A stretch of DNA of 64,000 nucleotides from positions 2,301,001 to 2,365,000 of the forward strand of contig NZ_JAUCBR010000004.1 in the NCBI RefSeq assembly GCF_034676725.1, given 5' to 3'. The translations under genes and the position numbers were made by a program. Source of the stretch: Denitromonas sp. (GTDB lineage Bacteria > Pseudomonadota > Gammaproteobacteria > Burkholderiales > Rhodocyclaceae). Each line of letters opens with the position of its first letter. The first letter of the stretch is position 1. Shown piece by piece: positions 1-11,182 of this stretch. The notes below the pieces were generated by a model that worked only from the letters and a program-made list of their open reading frames with translations, searched no databases and was not told where the DNA came from.

Positions 1-52
1 CTTCGTCGAGGACCCGGACGGCTACAAGGTCGAGCTGATCCAGCGCGACTGA
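1..52 (+). CDS. gloA: Lactoylglutathione lyase (glyoxalase I), C-terminal fragment
   Basis: Only the last 16 codons and the TGA stop are in the window; the gene starts upstream. The visible tail reads FVEDPDGYKVELIQRD, which matches the end of glyoxalase I, where the Glu of the DPDGYxxELI motif is a metal ligand. Glyoxalase I isomerises the methylglyoxal-glutathione hemithioacetal in the cytoplasm. It converges with the hybrid histidine kinase, with a 10-base gap. The family is clear from the tail, but another VOC-superfamily enzyme cannot be fully excluded from so little sequence. Confidence 0.7.
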   Translation, partial: FVEDPDGYKVELIQRD

Positions 53-62
53 GGCCCGGCGC

Positions 63-3000
63 TCAGGCGGCCACGCCGCGCAGGGCATCGGAGAAGCGGT
101 CGAGCTCGGTGTTGAAGCGGCCAATGGCCTGATCGAGCTCGGCGGTCTCGCCGTTGCGACACAGGCTCTCGAGCGCGGTGGCGGCGGCCATCGCGCTGTC
201 GGCCGAGAAATTGGCGATGGCGCCCTTGAGGCTGTGGACGGCCTGGTGGATGGCCTGCAGGTCGTCGCTGTCGCAGGCCTCGTCCAGCTGCTGGCGCAGG
301 GCTGTCTCGTCGTTGAGGTATAGCTCGGCCAGTTGCTGCATCAGTTCGTGGTCGCCGCCGAGGTTGGCCAGCAGGGCGTCCCGGTCGAAGGCGGTCAGCG
401 GGCGGGTGGCCGCGGCGGCGGCCGCTTCGCGGTGCCGCACGCGGACCTCGCCGCTGCCGATTCCGGCCAGCGCTGCCGCCAGCGCGGTGGGCTGGACGGG
501 CTTGGCCACGTAGTCGTCCATGCCGGCCGCCAGGCAGCGCTCGCGGTCGCCCGGCATGGCGTGGGCGGTCATGGCGATGACCGGCGTGTAGGCGCCGCGT
601 GCTGCTTCGCGCTCGCGCAGGCGGGCGGTGGCCTCGAAGCCGCCCATCTCGGGCATCTGGACATCCATCAGGATCACATCGAAGTTGGCGCCCTCGCAGG
701 CGGCCAGTGCCTCGCGGCCGTTATTCACCACATGGGTGATATGGCCGAGTTTTTCGAGCAGGCGCAGGGCCAGCATCTGGTTGACCTTGTTGTCCTCGGC
801 CAGCAGCACATTGAGCCGGCGGCGCTGCTCGCGCAGGCTGTGGCGGGTGATCAGCGGGCCGATGCCGTCGGCGCCGACGGCCAGCAAGATGGCGTCGAGC
901 AGGTCGGAGGGCTCGATGGGGCGGCTCAGGTAGGCCTGGATGCCCAGTGCCCGGCAGCGGGCGGCGTCGCCGCGCTGGCCGGCATTGGCGGTCATCAGGC
1001 GCACCGGGGCGTGCGCGCCGGCTTGGGTGTTGAGTTGCTCGAAGAAGCGGAAGGCGCTCATGTCGCCCAGGTCGGTGTCGGCGACGATGGCGTGGTAGTG
1101 CACCTCCGGCCTGTCGCCGCCGAGTCCGGCGAGGGCTTCGGCACCGCTGGCGCAGGTGTCGCACAGCATGTTCCAGCTCTCGATCATGCCGGTGAGGTGG
1201 CTGCGGCTGGCCTCGTTGCCGGCGATGACCAGGATGCGCAGGGCGGTCAGGTCGGTGTCGGTCGGGCGGGTTGGCGCAGGGGCATGGGCACGGTCGAAGC
1301 GCGCGGTGAAACGGAAGGTGCTGCCTTCGCCCGGCGTGCTTTCCACCCACAGCCGCCCGTGCATGCTGTTGACCAGCTGCGAGCAGATCGTCAGCCCCAG
1401 CCCGGTGCCGCCGAAGCGGCGGGTGGATGAGGTGTCGGCCTGGGAGAAGGCTTCGAAGATAAGGCGCTGCTTGTCTTCGGCAATGCCGATGCCGGTGTCT
1501 TCGACGGAGAACTCGAGCTGGGCACTGTCGGCGCTGCTTTCGGCGAGGCCGACATGGATCGCGATGTGGCCACTCTCGGTGAACTTGAGGGCGTTGCTGA
1601 TGAGGTTGAGCAGCACCTGGCGCAGTCGGTGCGGGTCGCCGACGAGGTGGTCGGGCACGGTGGGCGCAACGTGGTAGCTGAAGGCCAGCTGCTTGCGCTC
1701 GGCCGCGTCCTTGAGCGTGCGGTGGCTGAGGGCGATACAGTCGCGCAGGCCGAAGCTGATGTGTTCGAAGTCGAGCTTGCCGGCTTCGATGCGCGAGAAA
1801 TCGAGCAGGTCGTTGACGATGCTCAGTAGCGAGTCGGCGGCGTTGCGGGCGAGGGTCAGGTACTCGCGCTGTTCGTCGTCGAGCCGGGTCTCGAGTGCCA
1901 GATCGGTCATGCCGATGATGGCGTTCATGGGTGTGCGGATCTCGTGGCTCATGTTGGCCAGGAAATCGCTCTTGGTCTGGTTGGCCGCTTCGGCCAGGGC
2001 CTTGGCTTCGCGCAGCACCTGCTCGGAATGCTTGCGGGCGGTGATGTCGGAGGCGGTGCCGGCGTAGCCGAGCAGGGTGCCGTCGGCGCCATGGCGGGCG
2101 CGCAGGCGCACCACGAACCACAGCGGCGCACCGTCGTGGGCCTTGAGGGCGACATCGGTACGAACGGACTGCCCGTCATCGGCCGACAGTGTCGTGAGGC
2201 TGTGGCGCAGCGCCAGGCGCGCGGCGTGGGGGAGGCGGGCGAGGGCGCGCCGGCCGAGTGCCTCGGCCGGGGGCTGGCCGGTGAGGCGTTGCCAGGCCGG
2301 GTTGAGATAGGTCCAGCGCAACCGGGCGTCGGTCTCGAAGACCAGTTCGCCGAGGTTGTCGAGAATTGCCCGGATGCGCTGCTCGTTGGCGCTGAGCGCA
2401 GCTTCGAAGCGCTTGCGTTCGCTGATGTCGCGCAGATAGGCGGTGAACGCGGGGGTGTCGTCGAAGTCGACCGGCACGATGGCCATTTCGGCCGGGAAGG
2501 TGTCGCCGCCGCGACGCATGGCCTGCACTTCGATCAGGCGACCCAGGACCGGGCCTTCGCCGGTGGCGAGGTAGTGGGCCATGCCACGGTTGTGCGCCTC
2601 GCGTAGCGCCGGCGGGATGATCAGGTCGGCAACCGGGTGGCCCAGGGTGTCCTCCCGCCGGTAGCCGAAGCAGCGCTCGGCGGCCGCGTTGAATTCGAGC
2701 ACGCAGCCCTTGGCATCGATGGTGATGATGCTGTCGAGCGCGGCGTCGCTGATGGCGCGCATGCGCCGGGCGCTGGCTTGATGGTCGCGCTGGGCCTGCG
2801 TGATGCGCCGGTGGGCGCGGTTCAGTGCCTGGGCGAGCGATTCGGTCTCGCGGCTGCTGGCGGTGAGGCTGTCGGTGGGCGGCGCGCCGTCGGGCAGGGC
2901 CGTGGCGAGGGCTTCGGCCTGAGCGAGGTCGGCCAGCGGGCGGCGAAGGGTCCGGCTGATGGCCACCGCAGCGAGCAAGACGGCAACGAGGATCAGCGCG

Positions 3001-3482
3001 GCGGTGCCGATGCCGAGCAGCGCGGGGGGCGGCGGCGGGTCAAGTCGCAGGTGCACCCAGCCGGTCGGGGCGATCGGCCCGATTGGCGCGCGCAGGTCCT
3101 GGGGGGCGCTGGTGTGCGGGGCGCCAGGGAGGGCGCGGGGGTCGGGCGCGAGCACGCCACGGGTATTGCGGCTGGCGGCGGCGAGGATCAGGTCCTGGCG
3201 ATCGGTGACGACGAGCTGCTGCAGCTGCGGGAAACTGTCGAAGGATTCGAGGATGCGATTGAGGACGGCGGCGTCGTTGGCGGCAACGCCGGACGCGGTG
3301 AGGGTGGCGATGTGCGTGGCCAGTGCCTGGGCGTGGATCCGCTGGCGGGCGGTGGCGTCGCGCGTTTCACGCAGGTAGTCGAGCGCACTCACGGCGAGGG
3401 CCACGAGGCAGATCAGCACGCTGGCCAAGAGGATGAGGCGGTGCTTGAACGAGGCGGGGCGCTGGGCGGTGTGGGTGAGCAT
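63..3482 (-). CDS. Hybrid sensor histidine kinase (PAS-PAS-HisKA-HATPase-REC-REC-Hpt)
   Basis: An inner-membrane hybrid kinase of 1139 residues. TM1 is at about 14-36, a periplasmic sensor region follows to about 150, and TM2 is at 153-175. Then come a HAMP-like linker, PAS at about 240-355 and 365-485, HisKA with the MSHEIRTPMN box (phospho-His 513), and a HATPase with DTGIGI and GGTGLGL. Two receivers follow, and a C-terminal Hpt with HSLKGA (His 1083). The second receiver is complete (AEDN, LMDVQMP, AKP). The first lacks the acidic pair (IAGN) and has Arg in place of the conserved Lys (SRP), so it may not be phosphorylated normally. The gene is last in a leftward cluster with a GGDEF-EAL protein and an HD-GYP regulator. 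Its start has no visible Shine-Dalgarno; an 18-base C tract sits two bases upstream. The signal it senses is unknown. Confidence 0.9.
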   Translation of the reverse strand: MLTHTAQRPASFKHRLILLASVLICLVALAVSALDYLRETRDATARQRIHAQALATHIATLTASGVAANDAAVLNRILESFDSFPQLQQLVVTDRQDLILAAASRNTRGVLAPDPRALPGAPHTSAPQDLRAPIGPIAPTGWVHLRLDPPPPPALLGIGTAALILVAVLLAAVAISRTLRRPLADLAQAEALATALPDGAPPTDSLTASSRETESLAQALNRAHRRITQAQRDHQASARRMRAISDAALDSIITIDAKGCVLEFNAAAERCFGYRREDTLGHPVADLIIPPALREAHNRGMAHYLATGEGPVLGRLIEVQAMRRGGDTFPAEMAIVPVDFDDTPAFTAYLRDISERKRFEAALSANEQRIRAILDNLGELVFETDARLRWTYLNPAWQRLTGQPPAEALGRRALARLPHAARLALRHSLTTLSADDGQSVRTDVALKAHDGAPLWFVVRLRARHGADGTLLGYAGTASDITARKHSEQVLREAKALAEAANQTKSDFLANMSHEIRTPMNAIIGMTDLALETRLDDEQREYLTLARNAADSLLSIVNDLLDFSRIEAGKLDFEHISFGLRDCIALSHRTLKDAAERKQLAFSYHVAPTVPDHLVGDPHRLRQVLLNLISNALKFTESGHIAIHVGLAESSADSAQLEFSVEDTGIGIAEDKQRLIFEAFSQADTSSTRRFGGTGLGLTICSQLVNSMHGRLWVESTPGEGSTFRFTARFDRAHAPAPTRPTDTDLTALRILVIAGNEASRSHLTGMIESWNMLCDTCASGAEALAGLGGDRPEVHYHAIVADTDLGDMSAFRFFEQLNTQAGAHAPVRLMTANAGQRGDAARCRALGIQAYLSRPIEPSDLLDAILLAVGADGIGPLITRHSLREQRRRLNVLLAEDNKVNQMLALRLLEKLGHITHVVNNGREALAACEGANFDVILMDVQMPEMGGFEATARLREREAARGAYTPVIAMTAHAMPGDRERCLAAGMDDYVAKPVQPTALAAALAGIGSGEVRVRHREAAAAAATRPLTAFDRDALLANLGGDHELMQQLAELYLNDETALRQQLDEACDSDDLQAIHQAVHSLKGAIANFSADSAMAAATALESLCRNGETAELDQAIGRFNTELDRFSDALRGVAA

Positions 3483-3484
3483 CT

Positions 3485-3502
3485 GGGGGGGGGGGGGGGG
3501 GG
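3485..3502. repeat. 18-base homopolymer (G on +, C on the coding strand) before a kinase start
   Basis: Eighteen consecutive G residues lie between the HD-GYP stop codon (3519-3521) and the histidine kinase ATG (3480-3482). On the coding strand this is C18-AG-ATG, where a ribosome-binding site would normally be. Tracts this long are prone to slippage in vivo and also to sequencing error. A change in length would alter the leader but not the reading frame of either gene. Confidence 0.9.
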
Positions 3503-3518
3503 CGGCGGATCGGAGAGG

Positions 3519-4581
3519 TTACAGGGCCGTGGGTTCCTGGTCCTGGAAGCGTCGCCGGATATCGAGCACGGTATCCCATTGCGCGAGCAGCGCGTCGACG
3601 CAGTTCGGGTCGAAGTGCTGGCCGCGACCGTCGCGCAGGAAGGCGGTGGCGTCATCGACCGGCCAGGCCGGCTTGTAGGGGCGTGCCGAGGTGAGTGCGT
3701 CGAAGACGTCGGCCACGGCGACGATGCGTCCTTCGAGCGGAATGGCCTCGCCGGCGGTGCCATGGGGGTAGCCGGTGCCGTCGTATTTTTCGTGGTGGGT
3801 CAGGGCGATGGTGGCGGCGGTCTGGATGACCGGGGAGGTCGAGTCCTTGAGGATGTCATGGCCGATCAGCGGGTGGCGCTTCATCTGCTCGAACTCGTCA
3901 CGGGTGAGCCGGCCGGGCTTCATCAGGATGTGGTCGGGGATGCCGAGCTTGCCGACGTCGTGCATCGGCGCGGCGTGCAGCAGGCGGTCGGCGTAGGCCT
4001 CGCCGTGGCCCATCTGGCGCGCGATGAGGGCCGAGTAGTGGGCCATGCGCAGGATGTGCGCGCCGGTCTCCGGGTCGCGGAACTCGGCGGCGCGGGCCAG
4101 CCGGGTGACGGTTTCCTGCTCACGGTCGTGGATCTGCGCGGTGGCCTCGGCGATCTCGACCTCGAGCGTGCGGGCGCGCTCGCGGGTGGCCAGGTGGGCG
4201 CGGCGCAGGGCGAGCATGTTGTGGACGCGCGGCTGGAACTCGTTGCGGTTCGACCGGCTTGTTGAGGAAATCGGTGGCGCCTGACTGCAGGGCGTCGTAG
4301 CGGGTCTGGCGTTCATGGTCGGCGGTGACCATCAGGATCGGGACGTCGTCGCGAGCCGGCGTGGCGCGGATGCGGCGGATGAATTCGACGCCGTCGGGCC
4401 CGGGCATCATGTAGTCGACGACGATCAGGTCCGGTTCGTTGGCCTGGCACCAGGCGAGTCCGGCGAGCGGGTCGATGAAGGGCACCGGCTCGCAGTCGGA
4501 GAGCTTGCCGACCAGCGCCTGCATCAGCGTCAGGTTGAGCGGGGTGTCGTCGATGATGACAATTTTCATGGCGTTGTACAT
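3519..4581 (-). pseudogene. RpfG-like response regulator (REC + HD-GYP), broken by a one-base frameshift
   Basis: The first part (4581 down to about 4250) encodes a receiver: VIIDDTPLN, phospho-Asp in VVDYMMPGPDG, and Lys in FLNKPVE. The reading then moves by one base into the frame that runs to 3519. That part encodes a coiled linker and an HD-GYP phosphodiesterase with HDVGKLG, HHEKYDGTGYP and VADVFDALTS. The break is at GAACCGC (4247-4248), where one extra C turns the expected VE-RNEFQPRV into a different frame. Removing one base gives 1062 nt, exactly 354 codons, the usual size of REC-HD-GYP proteins, which hydrolyse c-di-GMP. As read, the receiver would end in 40-odd unrelated residues. 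It may be a real mutation or a sequence error; no slippery heptamer for programmed frameshifting is visible. Confidence 0.8.
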
Positions 4582-4641
4582 CTGCGCGAGGGCGTCAGGA
4601 CCTTATCGGCACATCGGGCCACCAAGTTGAGGATGGCGTGC

Positions 4642-7029
4642 TCAGTGGGGGCTCCCGGTCTGACGCTCGGTCGGTGAACGGCGCCGCGATGACAGGGCGG
4701 GAATGCTTACATGGCCGGCGAGAAAGGCGCTCAGCGCGGAGGCTGCCATCGGTTCGGCGAGGGCGAAGCCCTGCACGGTGTGGCAGCCTTCGGCGTGCAG
4801 CGCGTTGAGCTGGGCGATGTCTTCGACTCCTTCGGCGCAGGTGTCCATGCGCAGGGCCTGCGCCATGGCGATGATGGCGCGCACGATGGCGGCGGTTTCC
4901 GGGTGGTGAGTGATGGCCTGGACAAAGGCGCGGTCGATCTTGATGCGGTCGAGGGGCAGCGTGCGCAGGTAGGCGAGCGACGAGTAGCCGGTGCCGAAGT
5001 CGTCGAGGGCGACGCGGATGCCGGCGCCACGCAGGGCCCGCAGGTGGCCCTCGGTGTCGGTGGTGTCGCGCAGGAAGATTGACTCGGTCAGCTCGAGTTC
5101 CAGGCGTCCGGCGGGCAGGCCGTGGGCGTCGAGCAGCGCCAGGATGGTGTCGCACAGCGAGGGCTTGATGAACTGGGCCAGCGACAGGTTGACCGACACC
5201 CGGATCGGGGCCGGCCAGCCGGCGGCATCGCGGATGGCGGCATCGAGCACCCATTCGCCAATGCTTTCGATCTGGCCGGACTCCTCGGCGACGGCAATGC
5301 ATTCCTGGGTGTCGATCAGGCCAAGCCGGGGGTGGTGCCAGCGCAGCAAGGCTTCACAGCCGGAAATGTGCCCACTGTCCAGGTCGAAGATCGGCTGGTA
5401 GGCCAGCTGGAATTCGCCGCGGGTCAGGGCGCCGCGCAACTCATGCTCGAGGAACAGCCGTCGTCGGGCGCGGGTGTCCATCTCGTAGTCGAAGAAGCGG
5501 AAGCGGCCCTTGCCGTCGAACTTGGCGGCATACAGGGCGATATCGGCGTTCTTGAGCAGTTGCTCGCCACTGTGGCCGTCCTTTGGCGCCATGGCGATGC
5601 CGACGCTGGTGCCGATGCGCACGCGGATGCCGTCCACCTCGCAGGGGTCTTCAAAGGAGCGGATGATGCGCGTGGCGAGCTCTTCGGCCTCTTCTGGCGA
5701 CACCTCGCCCCAGCGGATGATGGCGAACTCGTCACCGCCGAGCCGGGCGACGACGTCGGAGCGGCGGGTGCGGCCGAGCAGGCGCTGTGCGACGACCCGC
5801 AGCAGCCCGTCGCCGAAGGCGTGGCCGAAGGAATCGTTGATCGACTTGAAGTTGTCGAGATCGAGGCACAGCAACAGGGCCGGCACCTCGGTGCTGTCTT
5901 CGATGCGGCTGAGCGCATCGTGGAAATGATTGCGGTTGGCCAGCCCGGTCAGCCCGTCGAAGTGGGCCATGCGCTGGACCTCGCGCTGGGCTGCCAGGGA
6001 CTGGGTGACGTCGGTGCCAACACCACGCCAGCCCGTTACTGCGCCAGCGCTGTCGCAGAGCGGCTTGGCGGTGATTGACCACCAGCGTGTTTCATTGTCG
6101 AGCACCACCGGCACCAGGGCGTCGCGGAAGGCCTGGCCGCTGTCGAAGCGGCTGCGCAACTCGGTATAGGCACGGCGCTCGTCCTCGGGGACGCGGTCGA
6201 GGGTGTGCGCGATCAGCCCGAGCAGCGGTTGCCCCATCAGCGACTGTGCCTTGCGCCCGAACACGCTGGCCATGCGCGCGGAGACATGCGTCAGGCAGCC
6301 GTCGGCGTCGGTTTCCCACAGCCAGTCGCTGGCGTTTTCTTCGAAGTCGTTGAGCAGCAGGCCGAGCAGCTGGCGCTGGCGCTCGCCTTCGGCTTCGGCC
6401 ATGAGGCGGGCGCCGAAGGTGCGGGCGTGGGACAGCACGCTGCCCATGACGATCAGCGCATAGACGAGCAACAGGGAACTCAGCTCGGTGGCCATCGGGA
6501 TGTCGATGCGCAGCAGGCCGATGAAGGCGGCGAGGCCGAGTATGGCCACATAGGTGAGTGCGGCCGTGGGGATGGTGGCCAGGGCGAAGCCGCCGGCGCA
6601 GATCATGCCGGTGATGATCGCCGTGAGCATGATGCGCGCCTCCGGACCACCGAGCGGCATCATCAGCACCGGCACGATCCCCCACAGGATGGCCAGCAGG
6701 GCGGCATGCTTGGTGGCTCGGGACAGGGCGCCCGGTGAGGCAGTGGTGGGGGTGCGGAAGCGCCGCCAGCGCAACCAGGCGTCGATGCCGGTGCCGGCGG
6801 CGTACAGCACGCACAGGGCCCATGCGACGAGCAGCAGCGGGTTGAGCTCGTTGCGGAAGCTCAGACCAACGATGCTGGCGTTGAGCACATTGGCCAGCAT
6901 GGTCAGGGGGGTGAGGCGGAGGACCGCCTGGATCTGCCGCGCACGGAAGCGCGCGGCGAGCGGGGCGTCCGCCTGGAAGGGGGCCAGCGCGGTCCGGATC
7001 GGGGTGAGCAGGTGTCCCAGTCGGCTCAT
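4642..7029 (-). CDS. Membrane-bound GGDEF-EAL protein with PAS sensor domain
   Basis: 795 residues. The first ~215 hold about six hydrophobic segments, an integral membrane sensor region I cannot name. A PAS domain follows (about 225-350), then GGDEF (about 360-515) and EAL (about 530-775). The synthase motif RLGGDEF is intact, and an RRSD inhibitory c-di-GMP site lies five residues before it. The phosphodiesterase motifs are also intact: CEALLRW, LELELTES, DDFGTGYSS, KIDRAF and AEGVED. The protein could therefore both make and degrade c-di-GMP, with the net direction set by the sensor part. It heads a leftward cluster with the HD-GYP regulator (60-base gap) and the hybrid kinase. Confidence 0.9.
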   Translation of the reverse strand: MSRLGHLLTPIRTALAPFQADAPLAARFRARQIQAVLRLTPLTMLANVLNASIVGLSFRNELNPLLLVAWALCVLYAAGTGIDAWLRWRRFRTPTTASPGALSRATKHAALLAILWGIVPVLMMPLGGPEARIMLTAIITGMICAGGFALATIPTAALTYVAILGLAAFIGLLRIDIPMATELSSLLLVYALIVMGSVLSHARTFGARLMAEAEGERQRQLLGLLLNDFEENASDWLWETDADGCLTHVSARMASVFGRKAQSLMGQPLLGLIAHTLDRVPEDERRAYTELRSRFDSGQAFRDALVPVVLDNETRWWSITAKPLCDSAGAVTGWRGVGTDVTQSLAAQREVQRMAHFDGLTGLANRNHFHDALSRIEDSTEVPALLLCLDLDNFKSINDSFGHAFGDGLLRVVAQRLLGRTRRSDVVARLGGDEFAIIRWGEVSPEEAEELATRIIRSFEDPCEVDGIRVRIGTSVGIAMAPKDGHSGEQLLKNADIALYAAKFDGKGRFRFFDYEMDTRARRRLFLEHELRGALTRGEFQLAYQPIFDLDSGHISGCEALLRWHHPRLGLIDTQECIAVAEESGQIESIGEWVLDAAIRDAAGWPAPIRVSVNLSLAQFIKPSLCDTILALLDAHGLPAGRLELELTESIFLRDTTDTEGHLRALRGAGIRVALDDFGTGYSSLAYLRTLPLDRIKIDRAFVQAITHHPETAAIVRAIIAMAQALRMDTCAEGVEDIAQLNALHAEGCHTVQGFALAEPMAASALSAFLAGHVSIPALSSRRRSPTERQTGSPH

Positions 7030-7183
7030 GTCACGAGGGCGTCCCTTGGATTGTGGCCCGGGGCGGCAAGGCGTTGCGCTTCAATGTCCGCGCGGCGCCG
7101 GGCGTCTCTTATCCCGGTGAGCTTACGCGATTGGAATCTGTCTGGGGGGCGGCAGGGGATGATCGGTCGGCAGCGACGATCAG

Positions 7184-7260
<77 letters not shown>

Positions 7261-7263
7261 GCG

Positions 7264-7287
7264 GCACGGACCCGGGCGGGTCCGTGC
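7264..7287 (-). terminator. Perfect 10-bp hairpin between rpoD and tRNA-Ile2
   Basis: GCACGGACCC and GGGTCCGTGC flank a GGGC loop, 13 bases past the rpoD stop and three bases before the tRNA 5' end. There is no T run, so it is not a classical intrinsic terminator. It could mark the end of rpoD mRNA or guide tRNA processing from a shared transcript. Confidence 0.35.
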
Positions 7288-7300
7288 GGGGTGAGGCGGA

Positions 7301-9304
<2,004 letters not shown>

Positions 9305-9351
9305 GATGCTCCTCGGAAACTTCGGAGAAGTCGGAAAAACAGAAAATTATA

Positions 9352-11169
9352 TTACGAATCTGAGACTTTGGGTTGCCGGGTTGGGTTCCGTCTTTTTTGC
9401 TGCAGCAGCTGCGCGTAGCGTCTTTTTTCGTCCGGACTCAGCTCGCCGGCGCGGGCGGCGAGGCGGGTGAATTCGTCGTCCAGGGCCTTGGCGTGCAGGG
9501 CGTGGACGGTGTCGTGAAAGACGGTTTCGATGACGCTTTCGTCGATCACGTCGGTCTGTTCGGCGCACATGCGCGTCAGGGTGGCGGCGTGCGGGCTGTT
9601 GCGAAAGTGCTCCAGTAAGGTGCCCAGGGCGCTCTGGCTGCCCAGGTCGCCGACGCTGACCGCATCGATGATGGCGATCAGCGCGCGGCCCTCGTCGCTG
9701 CCGCTGGGGATCAGGTCGACCGGCAGGCGCGCCGCCCAGGCCGGGTGGTCGAGGATGATGCGCAGCAGGTTGGCCTCGAGCGGCCGTGGCTGGTGGCGCG
9801 GGCCGCGCGCGGCGGGCGGTCCGGCGTCGTCGCGGCGACCCTTGCCCTTGCGCCACGGTTCGCCGTCGCGGCGGGCCATCGGCGGAGCGGGCGGCGCCTT
9901 CAGGCCCCAGGCCTGCATCAACTCGCGTTCGTCGAGCGCGCAGCGCTTGGCAACCGCCTTGACGACCTGCAGCTTGAGGATGCCGGCGCCGATGCGCAGC
10001 ACCAGCGGCTTGGCTTCATGCGCGTAGCGGGCGCGCCCCTCGGCGCTGTTCAGATCGGCCTCGCGGGCCAGTTCGCCGAGCAGGAACTCGGTCAGCGGGG
10101 TGGCGTTGGCGACCTGTTCGGAGAAGGCCTCGGCGCCGTGCTCGCGCACATAGGTGTCGGGGTCGTGCGGGTCGGGCAGGAACAGGAAGGCGACCTGCTT
10201 GACGTCGCTGAGCGTCTCGAGCGCCGCTTCCAGCCCGCGCCAGGCGGCCTTGCGACCGGCCGCGTCGCCGTCGAAGCAGAACACCACGCGGTCGGCGTGG
10301 CGAAAGAGCTTCTGGATATGCGTGGCGGTGGTGGCGGTGCCCAGCGTGGCCACTGCATTGGGGACGCCGTGCTGGGCCAGCGCGACGACGTCCATGTAAC
10401 CCTCGACCACGATCACCGTGTTGCTGGCGCGGATCGACTGCCGGGCCTGGAACAGGCCGTAGAGTTCCCGCCCCTTCTCGAACAGCGGGGTTTCGGGAGA
10501 GTTCAGGTATTTCGGCTCGCCCTGGTCGAGGATGCGCCCGCCGAAGGCGATGACGTTGCCGCGACTGTCCTGGATCGGGAACATGATCCGCTCGCGAAAG
10601 CGGTCATAGCGCCGACCCTGGTCGTTCTCGATCACCAGGCCGGCCTCGAGCAGCGATTTGTCGCCGTAGTTGGCGACGGCCTTTTGCAGCGACTGCCAGC
10701 CGGCCGGTGCGTAGCCGATGCCGAAGCGCGCGGCGATCTGGCCGGTCAGGCCGCGGCGTTTGAGGTAGGCGATGGCGGGTTCGGCGTGCTTGAGCTGCTC
10801 GCGGTAGAAGCGGGCGGCGGTGCCCATCAGCTCGGTCAGCGATTGTTCTTTCTGGGTGTCGCCGCGGCGCGCATTGCGCTCTTCGGGCACCTCGACACCA
10901 ATCTGGCGCGCCAGCTCGTGAATGGCCTCGACATAACTGAGGCCGCTGTACTCCATGAGGAAGCCGATGGCGCTGCCGTGCGCACCGCAGCCAAAGCAGT
11001 GATAGAACTGCTTGCTCGGGCTGACCGAGAACGAGGCGCTCTTTTCGCCATGGAACGGGCAGCAGGCGAAGTAGTTCGCGCCCTGTTTCTTGAGCGAGAC
11101 ATGACGATCGATCACGTCGACGATGTTGACGCGCGTCAGCAGATCCTGGATGAAGCTCTGGGGAATCAA
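9352..11169 (-). CDS. dnaG: DNA primase
   Basis: 605 residues. The enzyme makes RNA primers for Okazaki fragments and for the leading strand at the replication fork. The N-terminal CHC2 zinc finger is clear (CPFHGEKSASF and HCFGCGAHG). The catalytic TOPRIM region includes VVEGYMDVVALAQHG and CFDGDAAGRKAAWRG. The last ~150 residues form the less conserved helicase-binding domain. The conserved start MIPQSFIQDLL begins at a TTG codon (11167-11169) with no clear Shine-Dalgarno. It lies 13 bases behind yqeY, so translation may be coupled. TTG would suit the low primase level needed in a high-output operon. Confidence 0.97.
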   Translation of the reverse strand: MIPQSFIQDLLTRVNIVDVIDRHVSLKKQGANYFACCPFHGEKSASFSVSPSKQFYHCFGCGAHGSAIGFLMEYSGLSYVEAIHELARQIGVEVPEERNARRGDTQKEQSLTELMGTAARFYREQLKHAEPAIAYLKRRGLTGQIAARFGIGYAPAGWQSLQKAVANYGDKSLLEAGLVIENDQGRRYDRFRERIMFPIQDSRGNVIAFGGRILDQGEPKYLNSPETPLFEKGRELYGLFQARQSIRASNTVIVVEGYMDVVALAQHGVPNAVATLGTATTATHIQKLFRHADRVVFCFDGDAAGRKAAWRGLEAALETLSDVKQVAFLFLPDPHDPDTYVREHGAEAFSEQVANATPLTEFLLGELAREADLNSAEGRARYAHEAKPLVLRIGAGILKLQVVKAVAKRCALDERELMQAWGLKAPPAPPMARRDGEPWRKGKGRRDDAGPPAARGPRHQPRPLEANLLRIILDHPAWAARLPVDLIPSGSDEGRALIAIIDAVSVGDLGSQSALGTLLEHFRNSPHAATLTRMCAEQTDVIDESVIETVFHDTVHALHAKALDDEFTRLAARAGELSPDEKRRYAQLLQQKRRNPTRQPKVSDS

Positions 11170-11182
11170 GGTGGAGGCAGGG

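Noticed and set aside
4240..4260. Programmed ribosomal frameshifting in the HD-GYP gene
   Set aside because: There is no slippery heptamer or downstream pseudoknot-like structure; an insertion or sequence error explains it better.
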